Translations under genes and position numbers: made by a program | In this document: positions 27,851 to 36,250 of the stretch, piece after piece | How the letters are laid out: each line of letters opens with the position of its first letter | Numbering within the stretch: the first letter of the stretch is position 1 | Assembly (NCBI RefSeq): GCF_051307055.1 | Contig: NZ_CP149994.1 | Location: 3,410,001-3,474,000 of the forward strand | Source of the DNA: Dryocola sp051307055 | GTDB lineage: Bacteria; Pseudomonadota; Gammaproteobacteria; Enterobacterales; Enterobacteriaceae | Direction: 5' to 3' | DNA length: 64,000 nt | Notes under the pieces: generated by a model | What the model was told of the DNA's origin: nothing | What the model saw: only the letters and a program-made list of their open reading frames with translations | The model's database searches: none

Positions 27851-28645
27851 TTAAATCGCGACAGGCGCTTTGATCGCAGGATGCGGGTCGTAGCCTTCAA
27901 TCTCGAAGTCTTCAAAGCGGTAGTCGAAAAGCGATTCGGGCTTGCGCTTGATAACCAGCGTTGGCAGCGCACGCGGCTCGCGAGTCAACTGTAGGTTAGC
28001 CTGCTCAAGGTGGTTGCTGTACAGGTGCGTGTCGCCGCCCGTCCAGACGAAATCGCCGACTTCAAGCCCGCACTGCTGCGCCATCATATGCACCAGCAGC
28101 GCGTAGCTGGCGATATTAAACGGCAGGCCGAGGAAGATGTCGCAGGAGCGCTGGTAGAGCTGGCAGGAGAGTTTGCCATCGGCCACATAAAACTGGAAGA
28201 AAGCGTGGCAAGGCGCCAGCGCCATTTTGTCCAGCTCGCCCACGTTCCAGGCAGAGACGATGATGCGGCGCGAGTCCGGATCGTTTTTCAGCTGGTTAAG
28301 CACCGTGGCGAGCTGATCGATATGGCGGCCATCAGGCGTTGCCCATGAGCGCCACTGTTTGCCGTACACCGGCCCGAGATCGCCCTTTTCATCTGCCCAT
28401 TCGTCCCAGATAGTGACGTTATTTTCGCGCAGATAGGCAACGTTAGTGTCGCCTTTAAGGAACCACAGCAGTTCGTGGATGATGGAGCGCAAATGACAAC
28501 GTTTCGTGGTAACCAGCGGGAAACCATCCTGCAGATTAAAACGCATCTGATGCCCGAAAATCGACAGCGTGCCGGTACCGGTACGGTCATTTTTTGGCGT
28601 GCCTTCCGCAAGCACTTTTTTCATCAAATCAAGATACTGTTGCAT
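27851..28645 (-). CDS. thyA: Thymidylate synthase ThyA
   Basis: 264 aa, identical in length to E. coli. It methylates dUMP to dTMP with methylenetetrahydrofolate. The catalytic cysteine is C146 in LAPCHAFFQFYV; RRIIVSAWN and the nucleotide-binding GLPFNIASYALLVHMMAQQ are intact. The ribosome-binding GAGG overlaps the lgt stop codon, so thyA translation depends on the lgt-thyA message, as known in E. coli. Confidence 0.98.
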   Translation of the reverse strand: MQQYLDLMKKVLAEGTPKNDRTGTGTLSIFGHQMRFNLQDGFPLVTTKRCHLRSIIHELLWFLKGDTNVAYLRENNVTIWDEWADEKGDLGPVYGKQWRSWATPDGRHIDQLATVLNQLKNDPDSRRIIVSAWNVGELDKMALAPCHAFFQFYVADGKLSCQLYQRSCDIFLGLPFNIASYALLVHMMAQQCGLEVGDFVWTGGDTHLYSNHLEQANLQLTREPRALPTLVIKRKPESLFDYRFEDFEIEGYDPHPAIKAPVAI

Positions 28646-28651
28646 GTTACC

Positions 28652-29533
28652 TCACGAAAGCTGCTGCTGCGGACGGCGGCGATACGCCCAGAGCATCATA
28701 ATGACACCGGCGACAATCATCGGGATCGAGAGGATCTGCCCCATGCTGATGTACTGCACCCACGCGCCGGTAAACTGGGCGTCCGGCTGGCGGAAGAATT
28801 CTACGATGATGCGGAACGCGCCATAACCGATAAGGAACAGGCCAGAAACCGCCCCCATCGGGCGTGGTTTACGGATAAACAGATTCAGAATGATGAACAG
28901 CACGATACCTTCAAGCGCCATCTCGTAAAGCTGCGAAGGGTGACGCGGCAGTACGCCGTAGGTGTTGAACAGCGGCTGCCATTCAGGATGCGTTGCCAGC
29001 AGGCCGATATCTTCGCTGCGTGAACCCGGGAAGAGCATTGCCCATTTAAAGTCAGGATCGACCCGGCCCCACAGTTCGCCGTTGATAAAGTTGCCAAGGC
29101 GGCCGGCGGCAAGGCCAAAAGGAATCAGTGGAGCAATAAAATCAGCCACCTGGAAGAAGTTACGTTTGGTACGGCGCGCGAACCAAATCATGACGCAGAT
29201 AACGCCGACCAGGCCGCCATGGAAGGACATGCCGCCGTCCCAGACTTTGAACAGATATAGCGGATCGGCAAGGAAAACAGGCAGGTTGTAGAAAAAGACG
29301 TAGCCGAGACGCCCGCCGAGGAAGACCCCAAGGAAGCCGGCATACAGCAGGTTTTCTACTTCATTTTTGGTCCAGCCGCTCCCTGGTTTGCTGGCGCGGC
29401 GTCCGGCCAGCCACATGGCAAAAACAAACCCAACCAGGTACATCATCCCGTACCAGTGCAGGGAGACAGGCCCGACGGAAAAGATCACCGGGTCAAATTC
29501 AGGGAACCGAAGATAGCCACTATTCATAGTCAT
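28652..29533 (-). CDS. lgt: Prolipoprotein diacylglyceryl transferase Lgt
   Basis: 293 aa from ATG 29533 (GTG 29536 and ATG 29527 are in frame nearby; E. coli Lgt has 291 aa). Inner-membrane enzyme that transfers diacylglyceryl from phosphatidylglycerol to the lipobox cysteine of prolipoproteins. The Lgt signature GRLGNFINGELWGR is present with its essential Arg, as are HGGLVGV and HPSQLYE. About seven membrane segments. Six bases separate its stop from thyA. Confidence 0.96.
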   Translation of the reverse strand: MTMNSGYLRFPEFDPVIFSVGPVSLHWYGMMYLVGFVFAMWLAGRRASKPGSGWTKNEVENLLYAGFLGVFLGGRLGYVFFYNLPVFLADPLYLFKVWDGGMSFHGGLVGVICVMIWFARRTKRNFFQVADFIAPLIPFGLAAGRLGNFINGELWGRVDPDFKWAMLFPGSRSEDIGLLATHPEWQPLFNTYGVLPRHPSQLYEMALEGIVLFIILNLFIRKPRPMGAVSGLFLIGYGAFRIIVEFFRQPDAQFTGAWVQYISMGQILSIPMIVAGVIMMLWAYRRRPQQQLS

Positions 29534-29691
29534 CACAAACCATTGTTATCCCGCCGGTTAAGAAAGGCAGGCTGCAAGTACGCACCGCTGCCGGTGCGCT
29601 CCGAAAGCGGCGAATCATAGCATAAAGGGCGCGCCGATTAAGTCCGCGAAGTTGTAAAAGATCTGTAATGCCGGGCGTAAAACAGGGCATC

Positions 29692-29707
29692 GGGCGCTTT
29701 AGCGCCC
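29692..29707. terminator. Hairpin over the ptsP stop codon
   Basis: GGGCGC/GCGCCC with a 4-base loop that contains the ptsP stop codon. No T-run follows. A possible transcript-end stabiliser between ptsP and lgt, whose start is 165 bp downstream. Confidence 0.35.
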
Positions 29708-31945
29708 GCCGCGAATCAGCCCGCCCATGCCGTGCTGCTCCATAAACGAAGAGACCTGATGACGGACCTCTGTTGCCAGCTGAGCTTCAAGGCTGCGCGC
29801 TGCCAGAAGCTGCGCCTCTTCAAGATTTATATGGCGCAGCAGATACTTGACGCGTGCCACCGAGCGACCATTCATGGAAAGATGCCGGTAGCCCATGCCC
29901 ACCAGCAACGCAACGCACATCGGATCGCCCGCCATTTCACCGCACAGGCACAGATCAATCTCATGGCGCCCGGCCTCGCAGGCTATATGCTGCAGCACGC
30001 GCAGCATAGCCGGATGCAGGCTATCGTACAGGCTGGCGACGCGGGTGTTGTTGCGGTCGACGGCCAGCAAATATTGCGTCAGGTCGTTAGTACCGACAGA
30101 GATAAAATCAACCCGTCCGACGAGATGCTCCATCATAAAGACCATGGACGGCACTTCCACCATCACGCCGAGGCGGGGTTTCGGCAGCGTGTAGCCCAGC
30201 ATCTCTTCCACTTCCTGTCCGGCTCTGTCGATAAGGCGGCGCGCTTCGTCCACCTCATCCAGGCTCGTAATCATCGGCAGCAGAATATTTAAGTTTCCTG
30301 TCGCCGCATTGGCTCGCAGCATAGCGCGGACCTGCACCAGGAAGATCTCTGGCTGATCGAGCGTGATACGGATACCACGCCAGCCGAGACAAGGGTTCTC
30401 TTCGCTGATCGGCATGTACGGCAGCTGTTTATCCGCGCCGACGTCCAGCGTACGCAGCGTTACGGGCTTCTCGATGAACATCTGCAGCATGCCCTGGTAC
30501 TGGGCAACCTGCTCTTCCTCAGAAGGGAAGCCGCTTTGCAGCATGAACGGAATTTCGGTGCGGTACAGCCCGATGCCGTCGACGCGGCTACCGAGCTTTT
30601 CTTCATGTTCCGGACTCAGGCCTGCGTTGAGCATTACCTGAACGCGCTCGCCGCTTTTCAGCGCCGCAGGCATGTCCACATCGTCTTCCGCAAGGCGGCT
30701 TAGCTCGTTTTCTTCACTGATCAGGCGCTGATATTCCTGCAGCAGCACCGGCTCAGGATCGACCAGCAGCTCGCCGCGATAGCCATCCACTACCAGCGTG
30801 CGGCGATGCAGCACCGAGGGCTGGATATCGGCCCCCATTACCGTCGGAATGCCTAACGCCCGCACCATAATGGCGGCGTGGGAGTTTGCTGCGCCGTCGC
30901 GCACTACAACGCCGGCAAGTCGGTTTTGCGGCAGCTCCGCGAGGGTGGTCGCCGAGAGTTCATCCGCAACCAGAACAAAACGCTCCGGCCAGGTGTTCGG
31001 CCCCTGAATGGTGTCGTCAAGGTGGAACAGCAGGCGTTGCCCAAGCGTTCTTAGATCGCCTGCGCGTTCTTTCAGGTAGCTGTCCGACAGGCTGGCAAAC
31101 TGCTCGGCAAACTTTTCTACGACCTTTTTGACCGCCCACTCCGCCACCGAACCTTTATCCACCTCGTCGAACAGCTCACGGCGCAGCCGCGCGTCGGTCA
31201 ACAGGTGGGAGTAAAGATCGAAAATAGCGGCGGTTTCTTTCTGAGCGCCCGCCGCGAAGCGTTTGCTGTAGCGACGAAATTCATTTGCCGCTTCTTCAAG
31301 CGCCGCCGTAAGACGCTCGCGCTCAAGAGTGATATCGAGCGTTGATGCTTCCGATACCTGCTCCATAAGCGGGAGCGTGGAATCCATCCAGCCTTCGGCA
31401 ATGGCCACGCCTGGCGATGCGGGAAGCGCCCGAATTCGCGTCTGCCGATACTGACCAAACAGCGCGGCAAGCTGTGACTGGGAGAGAATGCCTGCCATTT
31501 GCGTGGCAAGCGTCACGAGGAAAGACTCTTCGCTTTCGTCGTACTGACGGTGTTCGCGTTGCTGAACGACCAGCACGCCCAGCAGCTGACGCCGCTGGAT
31601 AATAGGCACGCCAAGGAAAGCGCGGAAACGCTCTTCTTTTACCGCTGGCACGTATTTAAAGCTGGGGTGTTTCTGGGCATCCGCAAGGTTGATAGGTTCG
31701 GCAAGTCGTCCAACCAGCCCGACAATGCCTTCATCAAATGCGAGGGTAATGGTGCGTCCGCGTGGTTTTTTCAGCCCTTTTGTCGCCATCAGGTAGTAGC
31801 AACGGCGATCGCTGTCTGCGAGATAAACCGAACAGACCTCGGTATCCATCGCAAGGCAGATATCGGTAACCAAAATATCCAGCGCCTCATTGAGGCGCGG
31901 GGCGCTGGCTACCTTTTCAACAATTTCTCGCAAACGGGTGAGCAT
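29699..31945 (-). CDS. ptsP: PEP-protein phosphotransferase PtsP (enzyme I-Ntr)
   Basis: 748 aa, as in E. coli. First component of the nitrogen PTS; phosphorylates NPr (PtsO) from PEP. An N-terminal GAF domain (about 20-150) precedes an enzyme-I module: phosphohistidine region DGAANSHAAIMVRALG near 355, and the PEP-binding TIM barrel with GLYRTEIPFM, GWRGIRI, SVGTNDLTQYLLAVDR and LCLCGEMAGD. It starts 12 bp after the rppH stop, forming the usual rppH-ptsP pair. GAF sensing of glutamine/2-oxoglutarate is known for E. coli and assumed here. Confidence 0.97.
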   Translation of the reverse strand: MLTRLREIVEKVASAPRLNEALDILVTDICLAMDTEVCSVYLADSDRRCYYLMATKGLKKPRGRTITLAFDEGIVGLVGRLAEPINLADAQKHPSFKYVPAVKEERFRAFLGVPIIQRRQLLGVLVVQQREHRQYDESEESFLVTLATQMAGILSQSQLAALFGQYRQTRIRALPASPGVAIAEGWMDSTLPLMEQVSEASTLDITLERERLTAALEEAANEFRRYSKRFAAGAQKETAAIFDLYSHLLTDARLRRELFDEVDKGSVAEWAVKKVVEKFAEQFASLSDSYLKERAGDLRTLGQRLLFHLDDTIQGPNTWPERFVLVADELSATTLAELPQNRLAGVVVRDGAANSHAAIMVRALGIPTVMGADIQPSVLHRRTLVVDGYRGELLVDPEPVLLQEYQRLISEENELSRLAEDDVDMPAALKSGERVQVMLNAGLSPEHEEKLGSRVDGIGLYRTEIPFMLQSGFPSEEEQVAQYQGMLQMFIEKPVTLRTLDVGADKQLPYMPISEENPCLGWRGIRITLDQPEIFLVQVRAMLRANAATGNLNILLPMITSLDEVDEARRLIDRAGQEVEEMLGYTLPKPRLGVMVEVPSMVFMMEHLVGRVDFISVGTNDLTQYLLAVDRNNTRVASLYDSLHPAMLRVLQHIACEAGRHEIDLCLCGEMAGDPMCVALLVGMGYRHLSMNGRSVARVKYLLRHINLEEAQLLAARSLEAQLATEVRHQVSSFMEQHGMGGLIRGGR

Positions 31946-31957
31946 TTTTTGCGTGAC

Positions 31958-32488
31958 TTAACCTCTTTTACGTCGCCATGCAGGCGCGTTATTGCGTGGT
32001 GGCGTAACTTCCTGCAGCGGCATAACGACACTGGCAAACTCTTTCATCACCCGACGATAAACATCGCGTTTAAAGGAGACAACCTGACGTACTGGGTACC
32101 AGTAACTCACCCAACGCCAGCCGTCAAACTCCGGAGTACTGCTGGTTTGCATATTGATGTCGTTATCAGAGCTTATCAGCTGCAAAAGAAACCATTTTTG
32201 TTTCTGGCCGATACAAACCGGCTTTGTGTCCCAACGCACCAAACGTTTCGGTAATTTGTAACGTAACCAGTTGCGGGTCGAGGCGAGGATGCGGACATCT
32301 TTTCGCTGTAAACCAACTTCTTCAAAAAGCTCACGGTACATCGCCTGCTCAGGAGATTCGCCAGGGTTGATGCCGCCCTGAGGAAACTGCCAGGAGTGCT
32401 GACCAAAACGTCTGGCCCACATCACCTGCCCTTGCCGGTTACAGATTACAATACCAACATTCGGGCGGTAGCCATCATCATCGATCAC
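31958..32488 (-). CDS. rppH: RNA pyrophosphohydrolase RppH
   Basis: 176 aa, as in E. coli. Nudix hydrolase that removes pyrophosphate from 5'-triphosphorylated mRNA and thereby triggers RNase E decay. The Nudix box spans residues 38-60 (GGINPGESPEQAMYREL continuing FEEVGL). The basic C-terminal tail (RRKRG) is present. Divergent from mutH across the DARS2-like region. Confidence 0.97.
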   Translation of the reverse strand: MIDDDGYRPNVGIVICNRQGQVMWARRFGQHSWQFPQGGINPGESPEQAMYRELFEEVGLQRKDVRILASTRNWLRYKLPKRLVRWDTKPVCIGQKQKWFLLQLISSDNDINMQTSSTPEFDGWRWVSYWYPVRQVVSFKRDVYRRVMKEFASVVMPLQEVTPPRNNAPAWRRKRG

Positions 32489-32609
32489 CGGACTACCTCA
32501 AATAAACCTGGATTGCAGCGATTGTTTCATACAAGCCTCAGGCGGTAAACCACTCTTAACGGCGAACATTAACGAATAAATGTTGAATAACTCACAAATT
32601 TACCCTGAG

Positions 32610-32980
32610 TTATAAACAGATAAGCGTAACACGCCCCGCTTTTATTCACTTTTTCTGTGGATATCACTGTGAAAAACTAGCCCATACGCTCGGGACAACT
32701 TCTGATAACTTAAATTAAGAACAATCCCACCCTTTATAAAAATCACTATAATTCAGTAAAATAAAGATAAAAAAGTTGTTCACAGGCTTCATAACGTGAT
32801 GTGCATCACACGCAAGGATCGGCGGCTGCTGAAAGATCGTACAATGACGTTTTTATCCACAGATTGTGCCAATAAGTCAGGCACAATTCGTTGAAAAAAT
32901 GTGTTTCACCCCTCAGTCAAGGCTGTAAATCGAACCAGTAGTCGCGGTTTTACCCACTTATCCCATTTTTCTGTGGATAA
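32610..32980. promoter_or_regulatory. DARS2-like DnaA-box cluster between rppH and mutH
   Basis: The E. coli DnaA-reactivating sequence DARS2 occupies this same gap (mutH to ygdP/rppH). Here I find two perfect DnaA boxes (TTATCCACA at 32853-32861; its complement at 32972-32980) and three near matches: TTATAAACA at 32610-32618, TGTGGATAT at 32656-32664 and TTGTTCACA at 32776-32784. An AT-rich stretch (about 32705-32775), as expected for an IHF site, lies among them. DARS2 promotes ADP-DnaA to ATP-DnaA exchange with IHF and Fis. Exact box naming and IHF/Fis sites are not assigned. The whole 684-bp rppH-mutH gap otherwise holds only the two promoters. Confidence 0.82.
32795..32810. promoter_or_regulatory. 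CRP-like palindrome inside the DARS2 region
   Basis: CGTGA, 6 bp, TCACA: nine of ten half-site bases of the CRP consensus, embedded in the symmetrical GTGATGTGCATCAC. It lies between two DnaA-box-like 9-mers. Binding is inferred. Confidence 0.45.
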
Positions 32981-33172
32981 CCTGGTGTAAGATCCTGTTC
33001 ATTGCCGGTGACCAGATCTGGAAAAGATTTTTTCACACCGTACAATATGCGCGAATTTTAAAAAAAATCTATTAAAAATCATGCAATTGATATCTTCACT
33101 CCCGACGCGCTAAACTATTTCCACGCTGTGGGTAAACCACGGTCATTTTTTAACCACATGGCAGCTCAGGTT

Positions 33173-33859
33173 ATGCACTTACTACGTCCCTTGCTTCATC
33201 CGCCGGAAAACGAACAGGTTTTATTAGCCCAGGCTCAGCGCCTTGCCGGCTATACGCTGGGAGAACTGGCCGCGCTGGCAGGCCTTGCCATTCCGCCTGA
33301 CCTGAAACGCGATAAGGGCTGGATCGGCATTTTGCTGGAGCTCTGGCTTGGTGCGAGCGCGGGAAGCAAACCGGAGCAGGACTTCGCAGCACTGGGCATT
33401 GAGCTAAAAACGATCCCGATTGATCAGCAGGGCCGCCCGCTGGAAACCACTTTCGTCTGCGTCGCCCCTCTCACCGGCAACACGGGCGTGGTGTGGGAAA
33501 CCAGCCATGTGCGCCATAAGCTGAAGCGGGTGCTGTGGATACCGGTAGAAGGCGAACGGCAAATTCCTCTTGCCGAACGCCGCGTGGGTGCGCCGCTGCT
33601 GTGGGAACCGTCAGAAGAAGAGGATCGTCAACTCAGGCTGGACTGGGAAGAACTGATGGACTTAATCGTGCTGGGCCAGGTAGAGCGCATTACCGCCCGT
33701 CACGGCGAAGTGCTGCAGCTGCGCCCGAAAGCCGCTAACGCTAAAGCGCTCACCGAAGCCATAGGCACCGAAGGCGCGCGTATCCTTACGCTGCCGCGGG
33801 GCTTTTATCTGAAAAAGAACTTCACCGCGCGGCTTCTGGCACGGCATTTTCATCTGTAG
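33173..33859 (+). CDS. mutH: DNA mismatch repair endonuclease MutH
   Basis: 228 aa from ATG 33173. This start places the catalytic residues at D70, E77 and K79 (in EQDFAALGIELKT), exactly as in E. coli MutH (229 aa). Upstream in-frame starts at 33128 (GTG) and 33158 would add 15 or 5 residues without family support. The ribosome site is weak (CAGG only 2 nt away), so the start has some doubt. MutH nicks the unmethylated strand at hemimethylated GATC sites on MutS-MutL activation. RLTLPRGFYLKKNFT-type C terminus is conserved. Confidence 0.94.
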   Translation: MHLLRPLLHPPENEQVLLAQAQRLAGYTLGELAALAGLAIPPDLKRDKGWIGILLELWLGASAGSKPEQDFAALGIELKTIPIDQQGRPLETTFVCVAPLTGNTGVVWETSHVRHKLKRVLWIPVEGERQIPLAERRVGAPLLWEPSEEEDRQLRLDWEELMDLIVLGQVERITARHGEVLQLRPKAANAKALTEAIGTEGARILTLPRGFYLKKNFTARLLARHFHL

Positions 33860-33930
33860 CATTAATAAACTTGTACTCCCTTTCCGGCACGCGCTTATAA
33901 TTAGCGTTTTCATTTTTTGGCAGGACTTTT

Positions 33931-34644
33931 TTGATGTTTGCATGGATCTCCGACCCCAATGCGTGGATGGCGTTAGGCACGCTGACGATTCTGGAAATCG
34001 TTCTGGGTATCGACAATATTATTTTCCTCTCTCTGGTCGTTGCAAAGCTCCCTAAAGAGCAGCAGCAAAAAGCTCGTCGGCTTGGTTTAGGCGCCGCCAT
34101 GATTATGCGCCTGGCGCTGCTGGCCTCCATTGCGTGGGTTATTCGCTTAACCACGCCGCTGTTTACGGTAATGGGTAATGAGATCTCGGCGCGGGATTTA
34201 ATCCTGCTGCTTGGGGGTCTGTTCCTGATCTGGAAAGCCAGCAAAGAGATTCACGAGTCTATTGAAGGGGAAGAAGAAGGACTTAAAACCAACGTTCACT
34301 CGTTCATCGGCGCTATCGTGCAAATCATGCTGCTGGATATTATTTTCAGCCTGGATTCGGTGATCACCGCGGTCGGTCTCTCAGACCATCTCTTTATTAT
34401 GATGGCCGCGGTGATTATTGCCGTTGGGGTAATGATGTTCGCGGCACGCGCCATTGGCGATTTCGTTGACCGTCACCCGTCGGTGAAAATGCTTGCCCTG
34501 GCGTTCCTGTTGCTGGTCGGCTTTACGCTGATCCTTGAAAGCTTCGATGTTCATGTGCCGAAGGGATACATTTACTTTGCGATGTTCTTCTCCATCGCGG
34601 TCGAAAGCCTCAACCTTATCCGCAACAAAAAAAATCCGCTCTAG
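33931..34644 (+). CDS. ygdQ: TerC-family inner-membrane protein YgdQ
   Basis: 237 aa, like E. coli YgdQ. UPF0053/TerC family with about seven membrane helices and the family's acidic membrane motifs ILEIVLGIDNIIFLSL (residues about 20-35) and MLLDIIFSLDSVITAVG (about 133-149). TerC proteins are linked to metal ion handling or export at the membrane, but YgdQ itself has no established substrate. Confidence 0.94.
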   Translation: MMFAWISDPNAWMALGTLTILEIVLGIDNIIFLSLVVAKLPKEQQQKARRLGLGAAMIMRLALLASIAWVIRLTTPLFTVMGNEISARDLILLLGGLFLIWKASKEIHESIEGEEEGLKTNVHSFIGAIVQIMLLDIIFSLDSVITAVGLSDHLFIMMAAVIIAVGVMMFAARAIGDFVDRHPSVKMLALAFLLLVGFTLILESFDVHVPKGYIYFAMFFSIAVESLNLIRNKKNPL

Positions 34645-34649
34645 CCCGC

Positions 34650-34687
34650 TCAGGGGGAAGTTTTACGCTTTCCCCTGATTTATTTTA
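34650..34687 (+). terminator. ygdQ terminator
   Basis: TCAGGGGGAAG and CTTTCCCCTGA form a long stem around TTTTACG, followed by TTTATTTT. Begins about 5 bp after the ygdQ stop. Confidence 0.8.
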
Positions 34688-34770
34688 AGAATTTCCTGCT
34701 TATCTCCTCGCTTTTAAAAAGTTATTACTAAACTATGTAGGGCATTTCATTCCTGACGAGGCGAATAACA

Positions 34771-34989
34771 ATGAAAAAATGGGCAGTTGTCATTTCCGCT
34801 ATCGGTCTGGCATTCACCGTTTCTGGCTGTAGCAGCGACTACGTGATGGCAACCAAAGATGGCCGCATGATCCTTACCGACGGTAAGCCGCAGATTGATG
34901 ATGAAACCGGGCTGGTAAGCTATCGCGACAGCCAGGGTAACGAGATGCAAATCAACCGCGACGACGTTTCGCAAATTATTGAACGCTAG
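34771..34989 (+). CDS. ygdR: DUF903 lipoprotein YgdR
   Basis: 72 aa small lipoprotein, paralogue of YgdI at 6.3 kb. Signal peptide MKKWAVVISAIGLAFTVSGC with the lipidated cysteine at residue 20, then the DUF903 core YVMATKDGRMILTDGKPQ. Preceded by GACGAGGCG. Function unknown; envelope location inferred from the lipobox (Ser at +2 favours the outer membrane). Confidence 0.94.
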   Translation: MKKWAVVISAIGLAFTVSGCSSDYVMATKDGRMILTDGKPQIDDETGLVSYRDSQGNEMQINRDDVSQIIER

Positions 34990-35133
34990 GCCCTGAAGGT
35001 CAGCGGCTCGCTGGCCTGAATACTTTTCTTACCTCTCCCCCCTTTCGCTTTTGCTTCCCCTCTGCCATGTTATTAATCCATTTTGTCGGGCGTTTGCCTG
35101 ATGTGGTCTGGTAGAAGAATAAGGAAGCCGGCA

Positions 35134-36111
35134 ATGCACTATCATCGTATTCCCCATAGCTCGCTTGAGATTAGTACGCTGGGGCTGGGAACCATGACGT
35201 TCGGTGAACAAAACAGCGAAGCCGATGCCCATGCTCAACTTGATTATGCCGTAAGCCAGGGCGTGAACCTGATTGACGTCGCCGAAATGTATCCCGTCCC
35301 TCCGCGCCCGGAAACCCAGGGCCTGACCGAAACCTACGTCGGCAGCTGGCTTAAAAAAAGCGGCAGTCGCGATAAGCTTATCCTCGCCTCCAAAGTCAGC
35401 GGCCCCAGCCGCAATAATGACGCCGGGATCCGCCCAAACCAGATTCTGGATCGCAGGAATATCCGCGACGCGCTGGACGCCAGCCTGAAGCGCCTGCAAA
35501 CCGATTACCTGGATCTTTACCAGGTTCACTGGCCGCAGCGCGCCACCAACTGCTTCGGCAAGCTGGGCTACAGCTGGACGGATAACGCGGTTCCCGTCAC
35601 GCTGCTGGAAACGCTGGAGGCCCTGGCAGAGTTCCAGCGCGCGGGAAAGATTCGTTATATCGGCGTATCGAATGAAACGCCCTGGGGCGTGATGCGCTAC
35701 CTGCAGCTGGCGGAAAAACACGACCTGCCGCGTATTGTCACTATTCAGAATCCGTACAGCCTGGTTAACCGCAGCTTCGAGGTGGGTCTGGCGGAAATCA
35801 GCCAGCGCGAAGGCGTAGAGCTGCTTGCCTATTCCTGCCTGGCCTTCGGTACGCTAACGGGGAAATACCTGAACGGCGCGAAGCCTGCCGGCGCGCGCAA
35901 TACGCTCTTTAGCCGCTTTACCCGCTACAGCGGTGAACAGGCTCAGCTGGCGGTAGCGGCCTATGTGGATGTGGCAAAACGTCATAATCTGGATCCGGCG
36001 CAGATGGCGCTGGCGTTTGTGCGTCGTCAGCCGTTCGTCGCCAGCACGCTGCTGGGCGCAACGACGCTGGATCAGCTAAAAACCAACCTTGAAAGCCTGC
36101 ACCTGGACTGA
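35134..36111 (+). CDS. tas: Aldo-keto reductase Tas, C-terminal frameshift
   Basis: 325-aa reading frame from ATG 35134 (after AAGGAAG; the in-frame ATG at 35083 is too far upstream). NADP(H)-dependent aldo-keto reductase; E. coli Tas (346 aa) was found as a suppressor of a prephenate dehydrogenase defect. TIM-barrel signature with NLIDVAEMYPVP (catalytic Asp and Tyr near 49-54), LASKVSGP (Lys near 88) and YQVHWPQ (His near 130). The frame ends at LHLD; the +2 frame immediately continues with LSEEVIEELEAV to YTYPAP, the normal Tas C terminus. Adding one base after 36107 would restore exactly 346 residues. So either a real one-base deletion or a sequencing error. Confidence 0.88.
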   Translation: MHYHRIPHSSLEISTLGLGTMTFGEQNSEADAHAQLDYAVSQGVNLIDVAEMYPVPPRPETQGLTETYVGSWLKKSGSRDKLILASKVSGPSRNNDAGIRPNQILDRRNIRDALDASLKRLQTDYLDLYQVHWPQRATNCFGKLGYSWTDNAVPVTLLETLEALAEFQRAGKIRYIGVSNETPWGVMRYLQLAEKHDLPRIVTIQNPYSLVNRSFEVGLAEISQREGVELLAYSCLAFGTLTGKYLNGAKPAGARNTLFSRFTRYSGEQAQLAVAAYVDVAKRHNLDPAQMALAFVRRQPFVASTLLGATTLDQLKTNLESLHLD

Positions 36112-36173
36112 GCGAAGAGGTGATTGAGGAGCTGGAAGCGGTGCATCGCGTTTACACCTATCCGGCGCCTTGA
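36108..36173 (+). pseudogene. tas: Out-of-frame C-terminal end of tas
   Basis: Encodes the 21 residues LSEEVIEELEAVHRVYTYPA plus a final P that complete Tas, in a frame shifted by one base from the main reading frame. The conservation of this tail indicates a very recent lesion or a base missing in the assembly. Confidence 0.85.
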
Positions 36174-36177
36174 TGTA

Positions 36178-36250
36178 AGTAACGGCGGGTGGCGCCCTGC
36201 TTACCCGACCTGCTTTGCAGGTATTAAGCAGTGCGCCACCGCGTTAAACG
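36178..36250. repeat. REP-like element between tas and lplT
   Basis: ACGGCGGGTGGCGCCCTGCT followed by ACCCGACCTGCTTTGCAGGT: the same REP core as at 3.4 and 13.9 kb, at a convergent 3' junction. Confidence 0.6.
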
